A stretch of 64,000 nt of DNA from Viola odorata (GCA_963691705.1 OY829539.1:47714327-47778326); one strand, 5' to 3'. Positions 21,401-34,066 are shown, counted from the first letter of the stretch. The notes: generated by a model not told the origin, from the sequence alone. Program-made: numbers and translations.

Positions 21401-22167
21401 TTCTTCTCTTTTTTCAGGTCAGAGGTACATGAAGGTGGCAAAATCTCCCATATCACCACCCCTAGCTTTCCCTTTTTGCATAACCTCAGCGAGGATATCG
21501 TTGCTGGATGATATTGGAGTAGAGGTTAGAGGGCAAGAGATAAATGCCATCCACTGTCAAGGTTTGTCAATGGTACCTCTCAGTGGATAATAAAAGTAGA
21601 GTAGTAGCATATGCTAAAAGATGGAAGAAAAAGAAACTTAAAAAAACTGGAATCTGCTAAATTTATGTATGTTTACAGATAAAATGGGCATACTCTACTG
21701 CTATGTCAATATACCACATTGCTTCACGTACTTTACGCTTTGTGATAATGTGTTTCTTTAATTTATGGCACTACTAATTTGCCAAATAACTTCAGCATTT
21801 AAACTAGTCTTCACACTAGGGGATGAATTATATACAACAGCATCTTCTATTTGCCTCAAAATTACACTCTGCATAGGGCTTTGAAATAAACTCTTTGTAT
21901 CTTCAACTAACGTTAGGTGTGCTAAGTTAAATCTGAAATAACTAAATTAATTTGTTTCCACTATGTAGAGGGTGATTAATACGTCAACTAGGGTGTTAAA
22001 TAGGACTTCCTAAAAGTGAAGATGCGCTTTCTGATCAGAAGATTTGAATGATGTTAGTTTTGTTTTTTCATTCATGAAAATGGACAATCTAACACACGGA
22101 TGATAATAGTGCAGGCCATAGTGATATCATTATTTCTGGTGCGGAAGGAGGCAATTATCAGTTGTAA
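18471..22167 (+). pseudogene. RAD51B: RAD51B-like recombinase gene with three disabling lesions
   Basis: RAD51 paralogue B acts in the BCDX2 complex of homologous recombination. Exons read by eye: 18471-18554, about 18669-18771, 18858-19011, 19133-19236, 19344-19407, 19498-19553, 19990-20070, 20642-20701, 20800-20888, 20962-21081, 21418-21561, 22115-22167. Walker A (GPAGIGKT, exon 3) and Walker B (LLVIDSM, exon 7) are intact, and the start MANKLIPEMGL and end GHSDIII fit the family. Lesions: exon 2 lacks about 10 bases near 18677 (family motif LTE lost, immediate stop in the entered frame); exon 3 has a seventh G near 18900-18906, where six keep frame; exon 8 has TGA at 20682-20684 where the family has Trp. 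Introns are retained, so it is not a retrocopy. Sequencing error could explain the G run but hardly all three. Confidence 0.85.
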
Positions 22168-24771
22168 TGGAGGTAACGTTTTTTATCCGTGTTTTTCATT
22201 TTACAAATATTCTCAAGGGAAGGTTGATGTCTGAAATTAGAAGATGAGAAAGTGAAAATATTTTGATAACAAGAGCTGCTTTCGTCCTTGAAAGCAATTA
22301 GCAGTGGATCACTTTAATACTATCGTATATTCCAAAATATTGATTAATTATCTGATCTTTTTTTTTTAGAAGATTAATTATCCGATCATCATCATATAAA
22401 GGCCTTCCAATAATACATGTAAAAAAGTTGTCCGGTGGTGAATTATGAGCTGAAAAGCTGATCCTATTAGTGATGTCTCCTAAATGACATTTTTGGTTCA
22501 TGTGGTGGTATTATCTATTTAATTTAGGACATGGTGATTCTGGTGTTGGCCTTTTATCACTGGAATAATGCTTTCGGATGTGCGAACTCGTGAGTTTTAA
22601 TTAAACTGTGAAAGGAAAATGCTATCAGAAACTCATAACTAATGCTGTCCTATCTAGGTGGATCATTTATAGTTTACGTGTGCTGTACAGTCTGTGTAAT
22701 CAACTCTTGACGCGAGTCAGGTTGAGGGATCCAAAAGCTGGTAAAAGTCTTCCTATAAGAGCTTTGTTTTTTACCGCCACTGCACTTACATCATGACTTC
22801 AGTCACTTTCGTGTTTTAAATTTTAACATGAAAAGAGCTTGTTGTCTCAGCATGTTAGGCTTGTGAAGTTGTGAGGAACTTGAGACTTTTTTCTTTTTCT
22901 TTTTTTTCTGGAAGATTGGTATATACTCCACATGACCGGTGATACTGTTTTGCAATGGCAATGAGCTATCTGTACGATAATATCTAGGTTATAAAGCACA
23001 TGACTTGCTGGTTTTTTGTGGTTGATGAAAAGGATTTCAGTTTCTACTATAAGTTATACATCATGTGTGAGCTTTGTCAGCATACATGCTTATAAATGGG
23101 GACACTGATAGCTCGACAAACAGTCCCCAAGATATGGAAAATGTTTGAATATAAATCCGAAAATTGAATTTTAACAGTTTTAGGTTTCTTTCTTTTTTTG
23201 TAAAAAAAAAAAAGTCAAGGTAGGGCACCAGATTTTGCGTGTAATTAAAGCTTCCTTGAGATTGTTTTGCTTCACTTTTTTTGCGTGGCATGAGCTGGGG
23301 TGCTACTACAACTTTTTCGTTGCATTGGCCAAAAATAGAAAGTGTTCAATTCAATCCTGCCTGCTAGCTTATGCTGATTACCTTGTCATTATTTGTGTTA
23401 TTCATTGTTGAGATGGGATGATTGCGTTAACTAATATGGTGATTACACGTAGAATTTTGTGTCGAATCATTAGGATGGAATAGGATGAGTAATCAATCGC
23501 TTAGTAAATTAACAACTGGTCATTTTTTCTTACTGTTGATAATGATTACTCCTAGGATTTTCCTTTGGATTAGCATTTAAATCTTGTATCATTCTCCGCA
23601 TGCATGCAGTTATTGTCTTTACATTTGTATTCTTTTCCTAAATTTGAGTCTGATCTTTTGAACAAGAATACCTTAGCTTCTACTCCATCAAGATTCAAAC
23701 CAACCTATTTTTAAATAGCTGTTTTTGTATGGACCGAGGGACAGACCTGTTGCTTGTTCTGTGCTTAAACAATTACTAATATCCTAATTAATTAATTAGT
23801 ACATCCACAACCTTCTGGTATTGATTCATAAACAAAACAGGGAGACAGCAAGTGACAGAATCCAAATACTATGCTTGTTTTTTAAGGTTTCTCCCCCTTT
23901 TATCTTGGGAATGGTGTATTTCTTTGATCCCTTTTGTCTGTTTAATACATGCAATAACATAAAACTTGTTCTGCATAGCTGTTATAGGATTGATTCATAG
24001 GAACAAATCTGAATCATTCACTTTGGTTGTGTGCTAAAACAAAGCACAAAGGGTTATTAGGGGCTAAGGGTGGATACAATTCATTAATTAATCCGGATTG
24101 TGCTTTTGTTTAAACTCTGATTGTTTTGGCATCTTAATCTCCTCGAAATCTTATGTTTGTATGATATTGTAATAAAGATACTTTCCTCATTTGTGCTTTA
24201 ATAGGGTAGTATTAAAGTTGGTGACTGAAAATGTATCCAGAGGCCACCACCATAAACAATGATGGTAATATATACTATTATACCTCTAACCTGAATTCGG
24301 TGGTTCTAGACTTCCAGTGATAGCATCTGCAACAACAACAAAAAACCTTATAGTAAGTGGACCGCTAATGTTGTTGATGTTGACGTGTTTGGTGCAGCTC
24401 ACGAGGCACTGAGTAATTTAACTTTTTATCATAATCATGATTCTTGATTCTAGACCCACGTTGTTGTTTGTTGGTGTTATAATAAATCAATACCAAAATA
24501 GTTCCGTCACTTTCAGGCTAAAAACAAAAATCGCAAAATTGGAGGGATGAGAAAATAATAAAAGAATTGTGAGGGACAAGAACAAAAGCTTTTAAGGAAA
24601 CTATATAATATTAATTTATTAACGTAATGACTTTCGACAAATGGATATCAAGCGTCCACGTCGCCCTGTGTGCGAACCTCGTACATCTCTTGCCGACATG
24701 CAGTGGAGAGGAGGAGCACACCGCCTACACGACGTACCATTTTATCCCGGACAAAGGAGTGCTATAATATA
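22168..24771. other. Intergenic region after RAD51B
   Basis: The RAD51B 3' UTR probably lies in the first few hundred bases. The rest is AT-rich, with only short open frames in all frames and no recognised domain, RNA gene or element end. Confidence 0.5.
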
Positions 24772-24994
24772 TTCCCTCCTTCCACAAAAGAATGACGTTT
24801 ACTATTTCGGCATGCATCTTAAAGTAACCGAATGATTTACTATTTGACCCCAAAAAATTTCATACTTTTTTTCGAACGTTTAACGTACTTCTGATAAAAA
24901 ATTTGGGACAAAATTGTCTAAAATAGTGAATCATCCGGCCGCCTTGAGATGTGTGCCGGAATAGTAAACGTCATTCTTTTGGGAAAAGAGGGAG
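24772..24994. mobile_element. Stowaway-type MITE 1
   Basis: TIRs TTCCCTCCTTCCACAAAAGA and its complement near AAGAGGGAG, flanked by TA dinucleotides at 24770-24771 and 24995-24996. The 223-bp interior contains ACTATTTGACCCC and, inverted, AAATAGTGAATCATCC, so the element can fold on itself. TA TSD and CTCCCTCC-like ends fit Stowaway (Tc1/mariner). Confidence 0.85.
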
Positions 24995-25287
24995 TAATTT
25001 TTAAGTTAAAAACGACAATAATTAATTTATTATAAAGTAATTTATATATTTATGATATCTATTTAGAAAAAAAAATTGTAAATAATTCAATAAAAATAGG
25101 GACATAGTTGTCAAAACAAATGTGAAAATTAGTGGAAGATAACACAGTAAGACCTATATGATAGATGAAAAGAAATTACAACATTAATTTCTTCAGTGTC
25201 GTGTGATCAGGAGTATATTTTTGCCCTAAATTTTATAATTTTTATAACTTCTTAACCTTTTATGATTTTTTTAATCACAAAATAATA

Positions 25288-25520
25288 CTCCCTCCATTCA
25301 TAAATAACTGTCGCTTTGATTTTGGGCACGCATTTTAAGAAAGCCAGATGACTCACTATTTGAGACAATTTTGCCCCGAATTTTTTCTTGGACGTACGTT
25401 AAGGATTAACGTACGTTCGAAAAAAAGTGCGGAATTTTTTGGGGTCAAATAGTGAGTCATCCGACCTCCTTAAAATGTGTGTCTAAAGTCAAAGCGTCCA
25501 TTAAAAATGGATGGAGGGAG
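25288..25520. mobile_element. Stowaway-type MITE 2
   Basis: TIRs begin CTCCCTCCATTCATAAAT and end GGATGGAGGGAG, flanked by TA at 25286-25287 and 25521-25522. The 233-bp element has a central palindrome, ACGTACGTTAAGGATTAACG. It shares interior motifs with MITE 1 and MITE 4. Confidence 0.9.
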
Positions 25521-25522
25521 TA

Positions 25523-26548
25523 TCAAAATCTTGTGGTCGACATCACAATATTTTTTAGTACTTTAGGGCTTTTTTAATGTGCTTTGCCTGTTTATTAATC
25601 TCAAAATTAATCATCGCGAATAGCACCTTTATCACTAAAACCATTAAGGAATTCATTTTAATGTGCATTGTGTGCTGATTATTTTTTTTTCGTATTAAAA
25701 TAATAAAGAAGCTTTTTATAAATAATATAGAACCAATCTAAAACGAATAAAATTAATTAAAGAATTCGTGAACGGACTTCTACAGTCATTTAATAGACTA
25801 CCCAATAACAAACTGAGTTTTAAGTTTTACTCACCTTTTAAACAAACAATACGATTTCAACGACAACGCACAAAGCACAATAACGCATAAAGTGCACAAA
25901 AAAGCACGAAAGCTATAAAAAAAACCAATGTCAAAGAGCACTTGACTGAACTATGGAAGAATAACACCTTACTTATTAATAAACTAATAAAACCTATAAA
26001 TTGTGTGTTTATCACGGATGTAGCCGCTAATATTTTCAAATTTGTGATTCCATCAAGCGAATCAAAAAAATGTTAGTTTATAAATTCAACGAGATAACAC
26101 ACAACAAATTAAGAGAAAAAGAAGCCAAATGAAAAAGAAAAAGGAGCTCACCGTCGGTAATAAACCGAAGGATGACCTGTAAGAAGAGAAAAAATTGAGA
26201 GAATTTTTCCTTAACGGCTAGGTTTTTTTTTTTAATGGAAAAAGATGATTTATTCAGGGAGGTTTCTACTTTTAGACAACTTAATCATTGTGGTTTCCAT
26301 TTAGACGATTTAATCTTTCAAGTATTTTCGTTTAGACAATTTACTCATTTGTGAATAAAAATTATTTGCAAAATTCAACCAATTCTCCATTAAGTGAAAG
26401 AAGACACGCATTGACTTGACACTAATGAAATAAAAAATACAACAAATTTATATTATTAAATCATTTATTTATACATTAATTAAATAATATAATTAAATAA
26501 TATAAATTTTGCATTTTTTGTTTTGTTTTAGCAGTGCCAAGTTTCGTA
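25523..26548. other. Intergenic AT-rich spacer
   Basis: No gene, RNA or element ends recognised. Open frames are short and without domain signal. Confidence 0.5.
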
Positions 26549-27268
26549 CTCCCTCTGTCCGGAAAAAGATGACGTTTTAGCCCAAAAACGCGTTTCTTTT
26601 TTATTTGACGCCTTTGACAATTGTGCCCACTTTATTCATGTTTTGTCAAAAAAGCCCTCAAACGACCCATCGTTTGTGCTCGAGCATCGCGTCATACAGG
26701 GGCAAAAAAGGGAAACTAAAAAGTCAAAGGGAGGCATTTGAAATTTTGGGGGACATGGACAACTTGGTGTCAGCAAAAAAGCTGCAACCTCTTTTCTTTT
26801 CATCTTTCCTCCTCCTATTTCAAATGCAAAATAAAACAGGTTCGGACGACATGATCACGAAGGTGACCACATATTCTTGCCGGAAATGACGAGGCGAGCA
26901 GAACAAGGGTGGTGGTGGTCTCATCGGAGACCGGCGCGTGGCGGCGCGTGGATGAGTGGCGGCAGCTTCCGGCTGCATTTGGCGACGCGTCATTTGTCGT
27001 AATGGAGCCGTTCCACCTGCACCCGACTCGAGACGTCCTTCCGTTCCTTTCTGCGGCGGAGGTGAGAATAGGAAACGATGATAAAGAGAGCATTTTGTCG
27101 AACAGATGAAGAAAGAAAGAAAAGAGAGAGAGAAAGAAAGAAAAAAGGAAAAAAAGGAAGAAGAACGAATGAGAGGCTGACATGTGGCGGCAGCTTCTGA
27201 CTCACACAGGAGTACCCTTAAACACCGTGATTCACTCCCTCACGTCATCCTTTTAAGAAAGGAGGGAG
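26549..27268. mobile_element. Long Stowaway-like element 3 with a GC-rich insert
   Basis: Ends CTCCCTCTGTCCGGAAAAAG and CTTTTAAGAAAGGAGGGAG form imperfect inverted repeats, with TA at 26547-26548 and 27269-27270. Inner TIR parts share ATGACG/CGTCAT. At 720 bp it is about three times longer than the neighbouring MITEs. The interior at about 26840-27075 is GC-rich and has a 66-codon frame (26909-27109) containing RRVDEWRQLPAAFGD, unlike the AT-rich surroundings. I do not recognise the protein. It may be a captured gene fragment. Confidence 0.65.
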
Positions 27269-27270
27269 TA

Positions 27271-27778
27271 CTATTTACTACTTAAACAAAAAAAATGTCA
27301 ATTTAGTAAAAATCAGAGGGTCCCATTAATAAAATGACTAAATCGGTTAAAGAGAATTTTTTGTAATTAAATTGCACAAAGAATGGAACCCTCTGTGACC
27401 AAAATGTGTGTTGGCTGAATCTAACAGAACAGGCAAAAGAGAGTGAACACGTGGCTGAAACTAAATGGAGAGACAACTGCTTTACAGGATAGCTAAGAAT
27501 TCTTTACGGTACCTTCAACTTAACGAAGTAGGTAAATTAAAACAAAATAAGAAAAATACTAATGTTAAATACAAACATAAAAAGTGATTTCCATAATAAC
27601 TAATTAATTAATAATGATTTGCACCGTTGAATAAAATAATAATAATTAATAATGTTAATATGTGACTGTTTGTTTTGATTTCAAGTTTAGAGTACAGAGC
27701 AAACTCGTTAGAAAAGTTAGTCTTTTAAGATCCAATATAGTTGTTCAAACGAGAAATTTTTGCGATGAGTAATATATA
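27271..27778. other. Intergenic AT-rich spacer
   Basis: Nothing recognisable in about 500 bp between two MITEs. Confidence 0.5.
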
Positions 27779-28039
27779 CTCTCTCCGGTTCGAATTAAAT
27801 GACGTTTTAGTATTTGCTTTTACTGTTTCGGCACGTATCTTAAAGCGGCCGGAACAGTCACTATTTGAGACAATTTTATCCCTAATTTTTTTCTCGGAAG
27901 TACGTTAAGGATTAACATAGGTTCGAAAAAAAGTACGGATTTTTTGGGGGTAAAATAGTGAATCATCCGGCCTCCTCAATATGCGTTCTCTACTGAATAT
28001 TAGAATGCGAGGAAGTCATTTAATTTGTGCCAGAGGGAG
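27779..28039. mobile_element. Stowaway-type MITE 4
   Basis: TIRs start CTCTCTCCGGTTCGAATTAA and end TTTGTGCCAGAGGGAG; TA at 27777-27778 and 28040-28041. The interior has ACTATTTGAGACAATTTT and GTACGTTAAGGATTAAC, as in MITE 2, so both belong to one family. Confidence 0.85.
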
Positions 28040-28041
28040 TA

Positions 28042-30259
28042 TATCACTCGTATTGTCGGGACAATTGGCATGCATTTGGATTGAATCTTGATTTTCATCT
28101 TCCATCAATGTATGTCAGAAGAACTACAGAAAAGACACATTGACACCATCATTTCTACATTTACACCTCTCTGTCGGTACATATCAATTAGTTTTTCCTT
28201 TTTTAAATTTACAAAACTTGATAGATTAAACTAAGGTGAGCATTTTTCTATTTTAGTCGTTTGGATATTTATTTTTTTTATTTATATTTTTAATACATTA
28301 ATGTTTAAAATTTATATTATTGATATATCGATCATTATCTAATTGATGAGATATTCCGCTCGTTCACTACAAACTAAATAAAATGCAATCCTGGACAAAT
28401 AGTCAAATTTTGCGACTATGAGATCTTTAATTAGCGTGATAACGTGGTAGCATTGCATCCTAGGAAACCAAATTAGGACTTCCTTAACTTTTCGATGCAT
28501 CCCATGCCCATTTTAATTACTCCTGCTAATTGTCAACAAATCCAAGAAGATGATCATATGCATATCTTGCCACAATTCTTTTTTATTACCTGTCTTTTGT
28601 CCCCCAACCCAAGCACTGCTTCTTAATCTTCTGTTTAACTTGTTTTCACTTCTCATTGGAATCTTTTATCTTTAAATAATGTACCATATGGTCGCTAAAA
28701 ATATACTATAACGAAATCAATTTTAAAAAAATTGTTGTTAAAATTTAAAGTAAATGAGTATTTTAATTCTATTTATGAGAAAAGGAGAGAAAAAAAACAT
28801 GTGAATCGTGTGATGTGCATGTTGTGTCCTTGGCCGGCAGTGGTACAATAGAAATTTAAGGCAATGGTCAAGGACATGAATGGCTCTGTATTAACTATTA
28901 ACTACTGACGCCGTTAGCTTCCGAAGTCCGAACCTAACACCCTGTACACTTTTACGATTTTACCCCTACGAGAAGGGGAGGCAGGCAGCTTCTGAAATAT
29001 AAATATAAAAATATCCTAAATCTTCTGATTTTTTAAAAAATGTTTCACATTAAAAGGTAAAAAATAAATAATACATTCTTTATGGTTTTTTTAATGACCA
29101 CACTCACTAATATATTACCACGTAAAAACTCCAAATTTGTAATATCAATCCTATAATTTTATAAAAAATATAATTAAAGTTTTCTCAATAATTTAAAAAT
29201 TATAAAAAAGTATAAATTTTGGATAAAATATGTAACGAATATAGTATGATTTAAGATAACAATTTTAAATACGGATTGAATTATAAAATGCAAAGTCCAA
29301 TGGATTATATATTGAATTTGTTAACATATATAAGTAAAAAATCGCTAATATAATATGTTATTTATGGATATTTTTGCATTTAGTAAGTCAATCTAGTATG
29401 ACCACTCGTGAATTAGTAAGGGATTAAGATCTATAAAAAAGAAAATAAAATAGGAAAGAATTGGTTCTTTATCTTTTTTGGTATGAGAAAAATACTCCTC
29501 TAAAACTTCCTTTTTAGTGAATTTTCAACATGGAATTATCTAATTCTAGCCTAGGACTATCATAGGAGATACCCCTCACCAAATAATATCGTATATTTGT
29601 CGACATCAATTTTCTTTGAAATTCTGGCACACCCATTTACTAGTTGAATGAACTTATTTTCTAGTAGCACTCCTTTTATCAAATAGTTCCAATCGTCGTA
29701 GCTTATATTTTTATCTATAAGTAGAGAAAAAAATTTATTATCTCTTTTTATTTTAGAGGACATTCTCGGTTTGCAACCTTATTGTACGAGTTTTTATTAG
29801 GTGGTATGCCTTAGGTGCTCTATTTTATTTTATGCACATGTTATAATCTTATTTCAAAAACGGGACGTGTGTTAAGGAAAACCAATAGATTTGCACATAG
29901 TTTACCCAATTTGGCGTTTGGTTTATGTAGTCACTACTCTTAGTTTTCAACTCCTCCTTCGTCGGTCATTTTGAATCTCCTCAAAGATAGTATGAAAAAA
30001 TGATATATTTATACACTCCTGTTTTTCATTTTATACAAGGTAACGACATTCACGGATTGTTAGTTACATGGACGGCAGTTTCATTGTGTACAAAGCCAAA
30101 AAACAAAGTAAGGAAAATATCAGAAATAAAATAATAAGAAAAAGTATATAACCAATCAATGAAATCATCAACGGAAACGAGGAGAAGAGAAGAGAAGAGA
30201 AGAAAAGGAAGACAGGTGACCGGTAGAGCCGGTGATCAAGACGGAGCAAAAAATATGGT
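28042..30259. other. Intergenic region and distal promoter of the AP2 gene
   Basis: AT-rich DNA with no supported gene. The last few hundred bases would be promoter of the RAP2.7/TOE1-like gene. A short purine run (GAAGAGAAGAGAAGAG) lies at about 30182-30206. Confidence 0.5.
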
Positions 30260-30267
30260 TATATAAA
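30260..30267 (+). promoter_or_regulatory. TATA box of the RAP2.7/TOE1-like gene
   Basis: TATATAAA lies about 430 bases before the start codon and is followed at 30298-30345 by a CT-rich stretch (CCTCTCTCTCC) typical of plant 5' leaders. This implies a leader of about 400 bases. No other TATA-like site is better placed. Confidence 0.55.
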
Positions 30268-30688
30268 CCAACGCTCTGGAAAACGATTCTGAAATTCCTT
30301 CCTCTCTCTCCTATTCCCTTTCTTCCTTCCTCTGATTTTCCCTAAAAAACAAAGAGAATTCCATCTCTTCTCCATGGAATCGCCGAGTCGGTGGTGATTT
30401 CACCCTCATTCCTCGCCGAGTAATTCCAATTCACGTAATGCAAAACTCCCTGCGCCTTTCTTTAAACATCGTCCTACTCCTCTCTCCGTCGAGCTAACTT
30501 CAGTCTTGCTCCGGTGACCGGAAACTAACTTCTTCCTGCGGATAGAAGTTGCTTCCGCTGTTTTACTTTACCTTCAACTTTTTGCTCTGTTCCTATTTGT
30601 TGTTCTGTTTGTTGTGACTTTGATGATCTTTTGATCGGATCGATATCGACCGTCGAGTCATTTCTTCTGTTTAGTGAAAAAATTTAGT

Positions 30689-33600
30689 ATGTTGGATCTT
30701 AATTTGACTGTGGAATCGGTTGAGTCGACTCAGAACTCAAAATCGGTTGTGATGATGGAGAAGTATCACTATCAAACCCAGTACCAGCAGCAGCAGTTTC
30801 AGCCTAACCATCCGGAAGGGTCGGGGACAACGTCGAATTCATCGGTGGTCAATGCGGACGCGTCAAGCAACGACGACTCATGTTCCACACGCGCCTACAC
30901 CTTCAACTTTGACATATTGAAAGTAGGAGAGAGGAGTGTTGGTGGTGGTGGTGGAGGTGCTGAAAATGAGAGTGAGAACGCCAATGTTGTGGAGACTAAA
31001 GAGTTTTTCCCTGTGGGTACCGTTTGCAATTCGACGATGGATCTGTCCTCTGACAGGAAACTGCCGGAGAAGCTGGAACAGACTGTTGGAGGTGGAGAGG
31101 TGCGGATGATGCGGCCAGCACAACCGCAAGTAAAGAAGAGCAGGAGGGGACCCAGGTCTAGAAGCTCCCAATACAGAGGAGTCACCTTCTACAGGAGGAC
31201 TGGCCGATGGGAGTCTCATATCTGGTATTGACCAATCCTTTTATGCATAATTTCTTTTGTTTTGAGCTTTCCCCTTTGTGTTTATTTTTATTTTTGCGTG
31301 ATTATACTGAATTTCCTTGGATTTTGTTTGCTTGAGAGATGACATTTTTGTTAGCTGTATTGTTTGGTTTTGAATTTGCTCAAATATGGGATTGTTATTC
31401 TGAAATGATTAGGTTTGAGAAGTGGAATTTGGTTGAGTTTCCAAACTTTGATTGTTTGGGTAATAATTTTCCGTTTATTCCTTTATGTTTGCAGGGATTG
31501 TGGGAAGCAAGTGTATCTGGGTATGATGAGATGTTATTATTCATTTATTTCATTTATGGTTGACTTCTGCTAGTAAGGTGAAAGCAGTGGGTTAGGTTTG
31601 AAGGTTCTCAGTACATGTTTAATTGACTTGTATGTTGAATTTTATAGGTGGATTTGACACCGCCCACGCTGCGGCTAGGTAAGAACTGTAATTATGTGGA
31701 AAATTTACTGGATTTTTTGTTGTTGGTTCAAGGTCTTATAAATTCCATTTTGAATCTCAAGTGATGTTTTCTTATGGGTTTTTTTTTTCTTTTCTTTTCA
31801 GAGCGTATGATCGAGCTGCTATCAAATTCCGCGGAGTTGATGCAGATATCAATTTCACTCTTTCTGATTATGAGGAGGATATGAAACAGGTATGGAAAAT
31901 CTGTACAGTAAGAGTTGAAGTAAATTCAGTTTGTTTTGAATGGCATTTGTGATCATGTTTCATTTGTGATTTTGTATTGGTGGGCAGATGAAGAATCTGA
32001 CCAAGGAAGAATTTGTGCACATACTCCGTCGCCAGAGCACTGGTTTCTCAAGAGGAAGCTCAAAATATCGAGGGGTGACATTGCACAAATGTGGCCGATG
32101 GGAAGCAAGAATGGGTCAATTCCTTGGCAAAAAGTGAGGCTCATTTTATGGAATTTATTCAGTATTATATTTGTTCCTGAGATTATAGATACTATGTTCA
32201 AATGCCTGTGGGTGTGAACTGAGAATTGGTTTTGAAATAGTAGTCAAATGGGTTGTTTTTGTTTTTCCCCTAAATGGGAAAGCACTTGTAAAGATGCCTA
32301 TTTCAAAGAAGAAATGATTGGCAATGGCGTTTTCATCGTGGGGATTACGATGCTTGCGTGCAGGTATATTTATCTTGGGCTGTTCGACAGCGAAGTAGAA
32401 GCTGCAAGGTCCTAATGATCATGAATTACACTCTACTGATACTCAATTTTTTACCCTGAATTCTCAACCTCAATACCGATCCATTCAACAAGTCTCCCTT
32501 TTGATTTTCTGGAAATCAGGGCTTATGACAAGGCAGCTATCAAATGTAATGGGAGGGAGGCTGTGACCAACTTTGAGCCGAGTACTTATGAAGGAGAAAT
32601 GATATCTGAGGCTGCTGGTAAGCAAGGTACCATTTGATGTACATTCTTCTGTCGTATAAAGCTTAATATTCACAAGTTTAATTATGCTTTGAAAAAGCTG
32701 AGGAAGTCTTCATATGGAATGGGTTTCTTATTGCAGGTGGTGACCATAATCTTGATCTGAACTTGGGGATATCTCCTCCTTTAGGTGATGATCCTAAGGA
32801 AAATGAGGGGTATCTCCAGTTCCGGCCAGGCCCTTATGATGTGCACAACAGGAGTTCTAGGGTAAAATTTAACCCCACTCTCAGTTTTCTAGTTCTATTC
32901 ATGTTTAGAGCATTATGTCTCAGATATTGAGCTTTTTCAAGTGAATCTTGGACGTACACCATTGGCTCTAAATAACTTTATTGTGCTCACATGGTGAAGA
33001 CTGGTTAGGGGAATCTCGTTAATTAACATTTCTGTTATCTATCTCATACAAATTGAAAATGTGTTCTGCAGATTTGTTCTTAAGTGAATTATGTCTCTTT
33101 ACATTTTAAGGCTGCTCCAGTTTATGTTCTCCGCAATATGATTCTGCAGGTGATGAGCTCAACAACTGCAATAGCAGGTGATCCACCTTTCAGAGGGCTG
33201 GTGAGGACAACTGATCAGCCCATATTCTGGAATGGTGGATGTCCTAGTGTCTTCCTTAATGAGGTATACCTGGTAGTAAACTCCTAATAGGTTAAATCCT
33301 TTAATGTACATGTCTTTGAACAATGCATTCCTTTATTTCCTTTTGGTTGGTGTCATGATCTACAACTTTTTGATTTGCTGTGTTAACACTTTGGTGGCTG
33401 CTGAATTTCTTTGTGAATATCCATCTTGAATTCTAACTAAGTGGAAAAAATTGTGTCAATGGTAGCTTAGCAGAATTAGAAATATACCAACAATTAGATG
33501 GACAAGCCTCATCGAAATAAGAAAGCAAAATTAGAAGGACAAGATACTTTCTTTGATATTTTTGCCTGTGTGATTGATGTTTCTTCCTTGCATCAAATGA

Positions 33601-34066
33601 TCTTTCAGCTTTTATTATTCTTTTTCTCCAAGCAACAAAAGGCTGGCGTCTTTTTGAGATCAACTATAGACTTAGTGGTTGTCATCTACTATATGAATTT
33701 TACAACACAATATTTTTCATGCAATAGCTATTTTGGATCCATTACATAGCATAACCATTTGATTCTCAACAGGAAAGAACTACAGAGAAGAGAAATGAAT
33801 TAGGCTCTTCAAAGGGACTCCTCCCGAGTTGGGCGTGGCAAATGCATGGTCAGGTCACTGCTTCGCCGATGACATTGTTCTCTACTGCAGCATCATCAGG
33901 ATTCTCGTTCGCGGCTACTCCTCCTCCCTCCAGTACTGCCATTCTCCCGTCGCAACCTTTCAACACAGCAGCTCACAATCTGTGTTATATTCCATCCGCT
34001 GCTACAGCCACTAACACCACCTCTCCATTCTATTGTTCGACAAACTCACCGCAGGCTCCCACATAA
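30689..34066 (+). CDS. RAP2-7: RAP2.7/TOE1-type AP2 transcription factor
   Basis: Ten exons: 30689-31224, 31495-31520, 31648-31678, 31802-31889, 31988-32133, 32364-32408, 32520-32617, 32737-32861, 33150-33263, 33773-34066; total 1503 bases, 500 residues, frame kept at every join. It has an N-terminal MLDLNL, the motif [18 protein letters not shown], a basic [11 protein letters not shown] signal (about 148-158), AP2 domain 1 (about 161-217), AP2 domain 2 (about 254-311) and an EAR repression motif LDLNLGI (329-335). Exons 2 and 3 are tiny (26 and 31 bases), as usual in euAP2 genes. A miR172 site lies in the last exon. The MLDLNL start and FDILKVG place it with TOE1/RAP2.7 rather than AP2 itself. 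These nuclear proteins delay flowering. ATG 30689 is the start; the in-frame GTG at 30674 is not. Confidence 0.95.
33885..33905 (+). promoter_or_regulatory. miR172 target site
   Basis: The 21 bases from CTGCAGCATC through ATTCT are the canonical miR172 site. It lies in the coding part of the last exon and encodes AASSGF around residue 441. miR172 represses TOE/AP2 genes mainly by translational inhibition and also by cleavage, which ties this gene to the age and photoperiod flowering pathway. Confidence 0.95.

Noticed and set aside
26815..27205. Minus-strand frames of 71 and 122 codons in the long Stowaway-like element
   Set aside because: Dominated by Ser/Phe/Leu runs from a purine-rich tract; no domain. 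The plus-strand frame is more gene-like.
30674..30688. Upstream in-frame GTG as start of the AP2 gene
   Set aside because: Plant genes start at ATG; the ATG at 30689 gives the family N-terminus MLDLNL.
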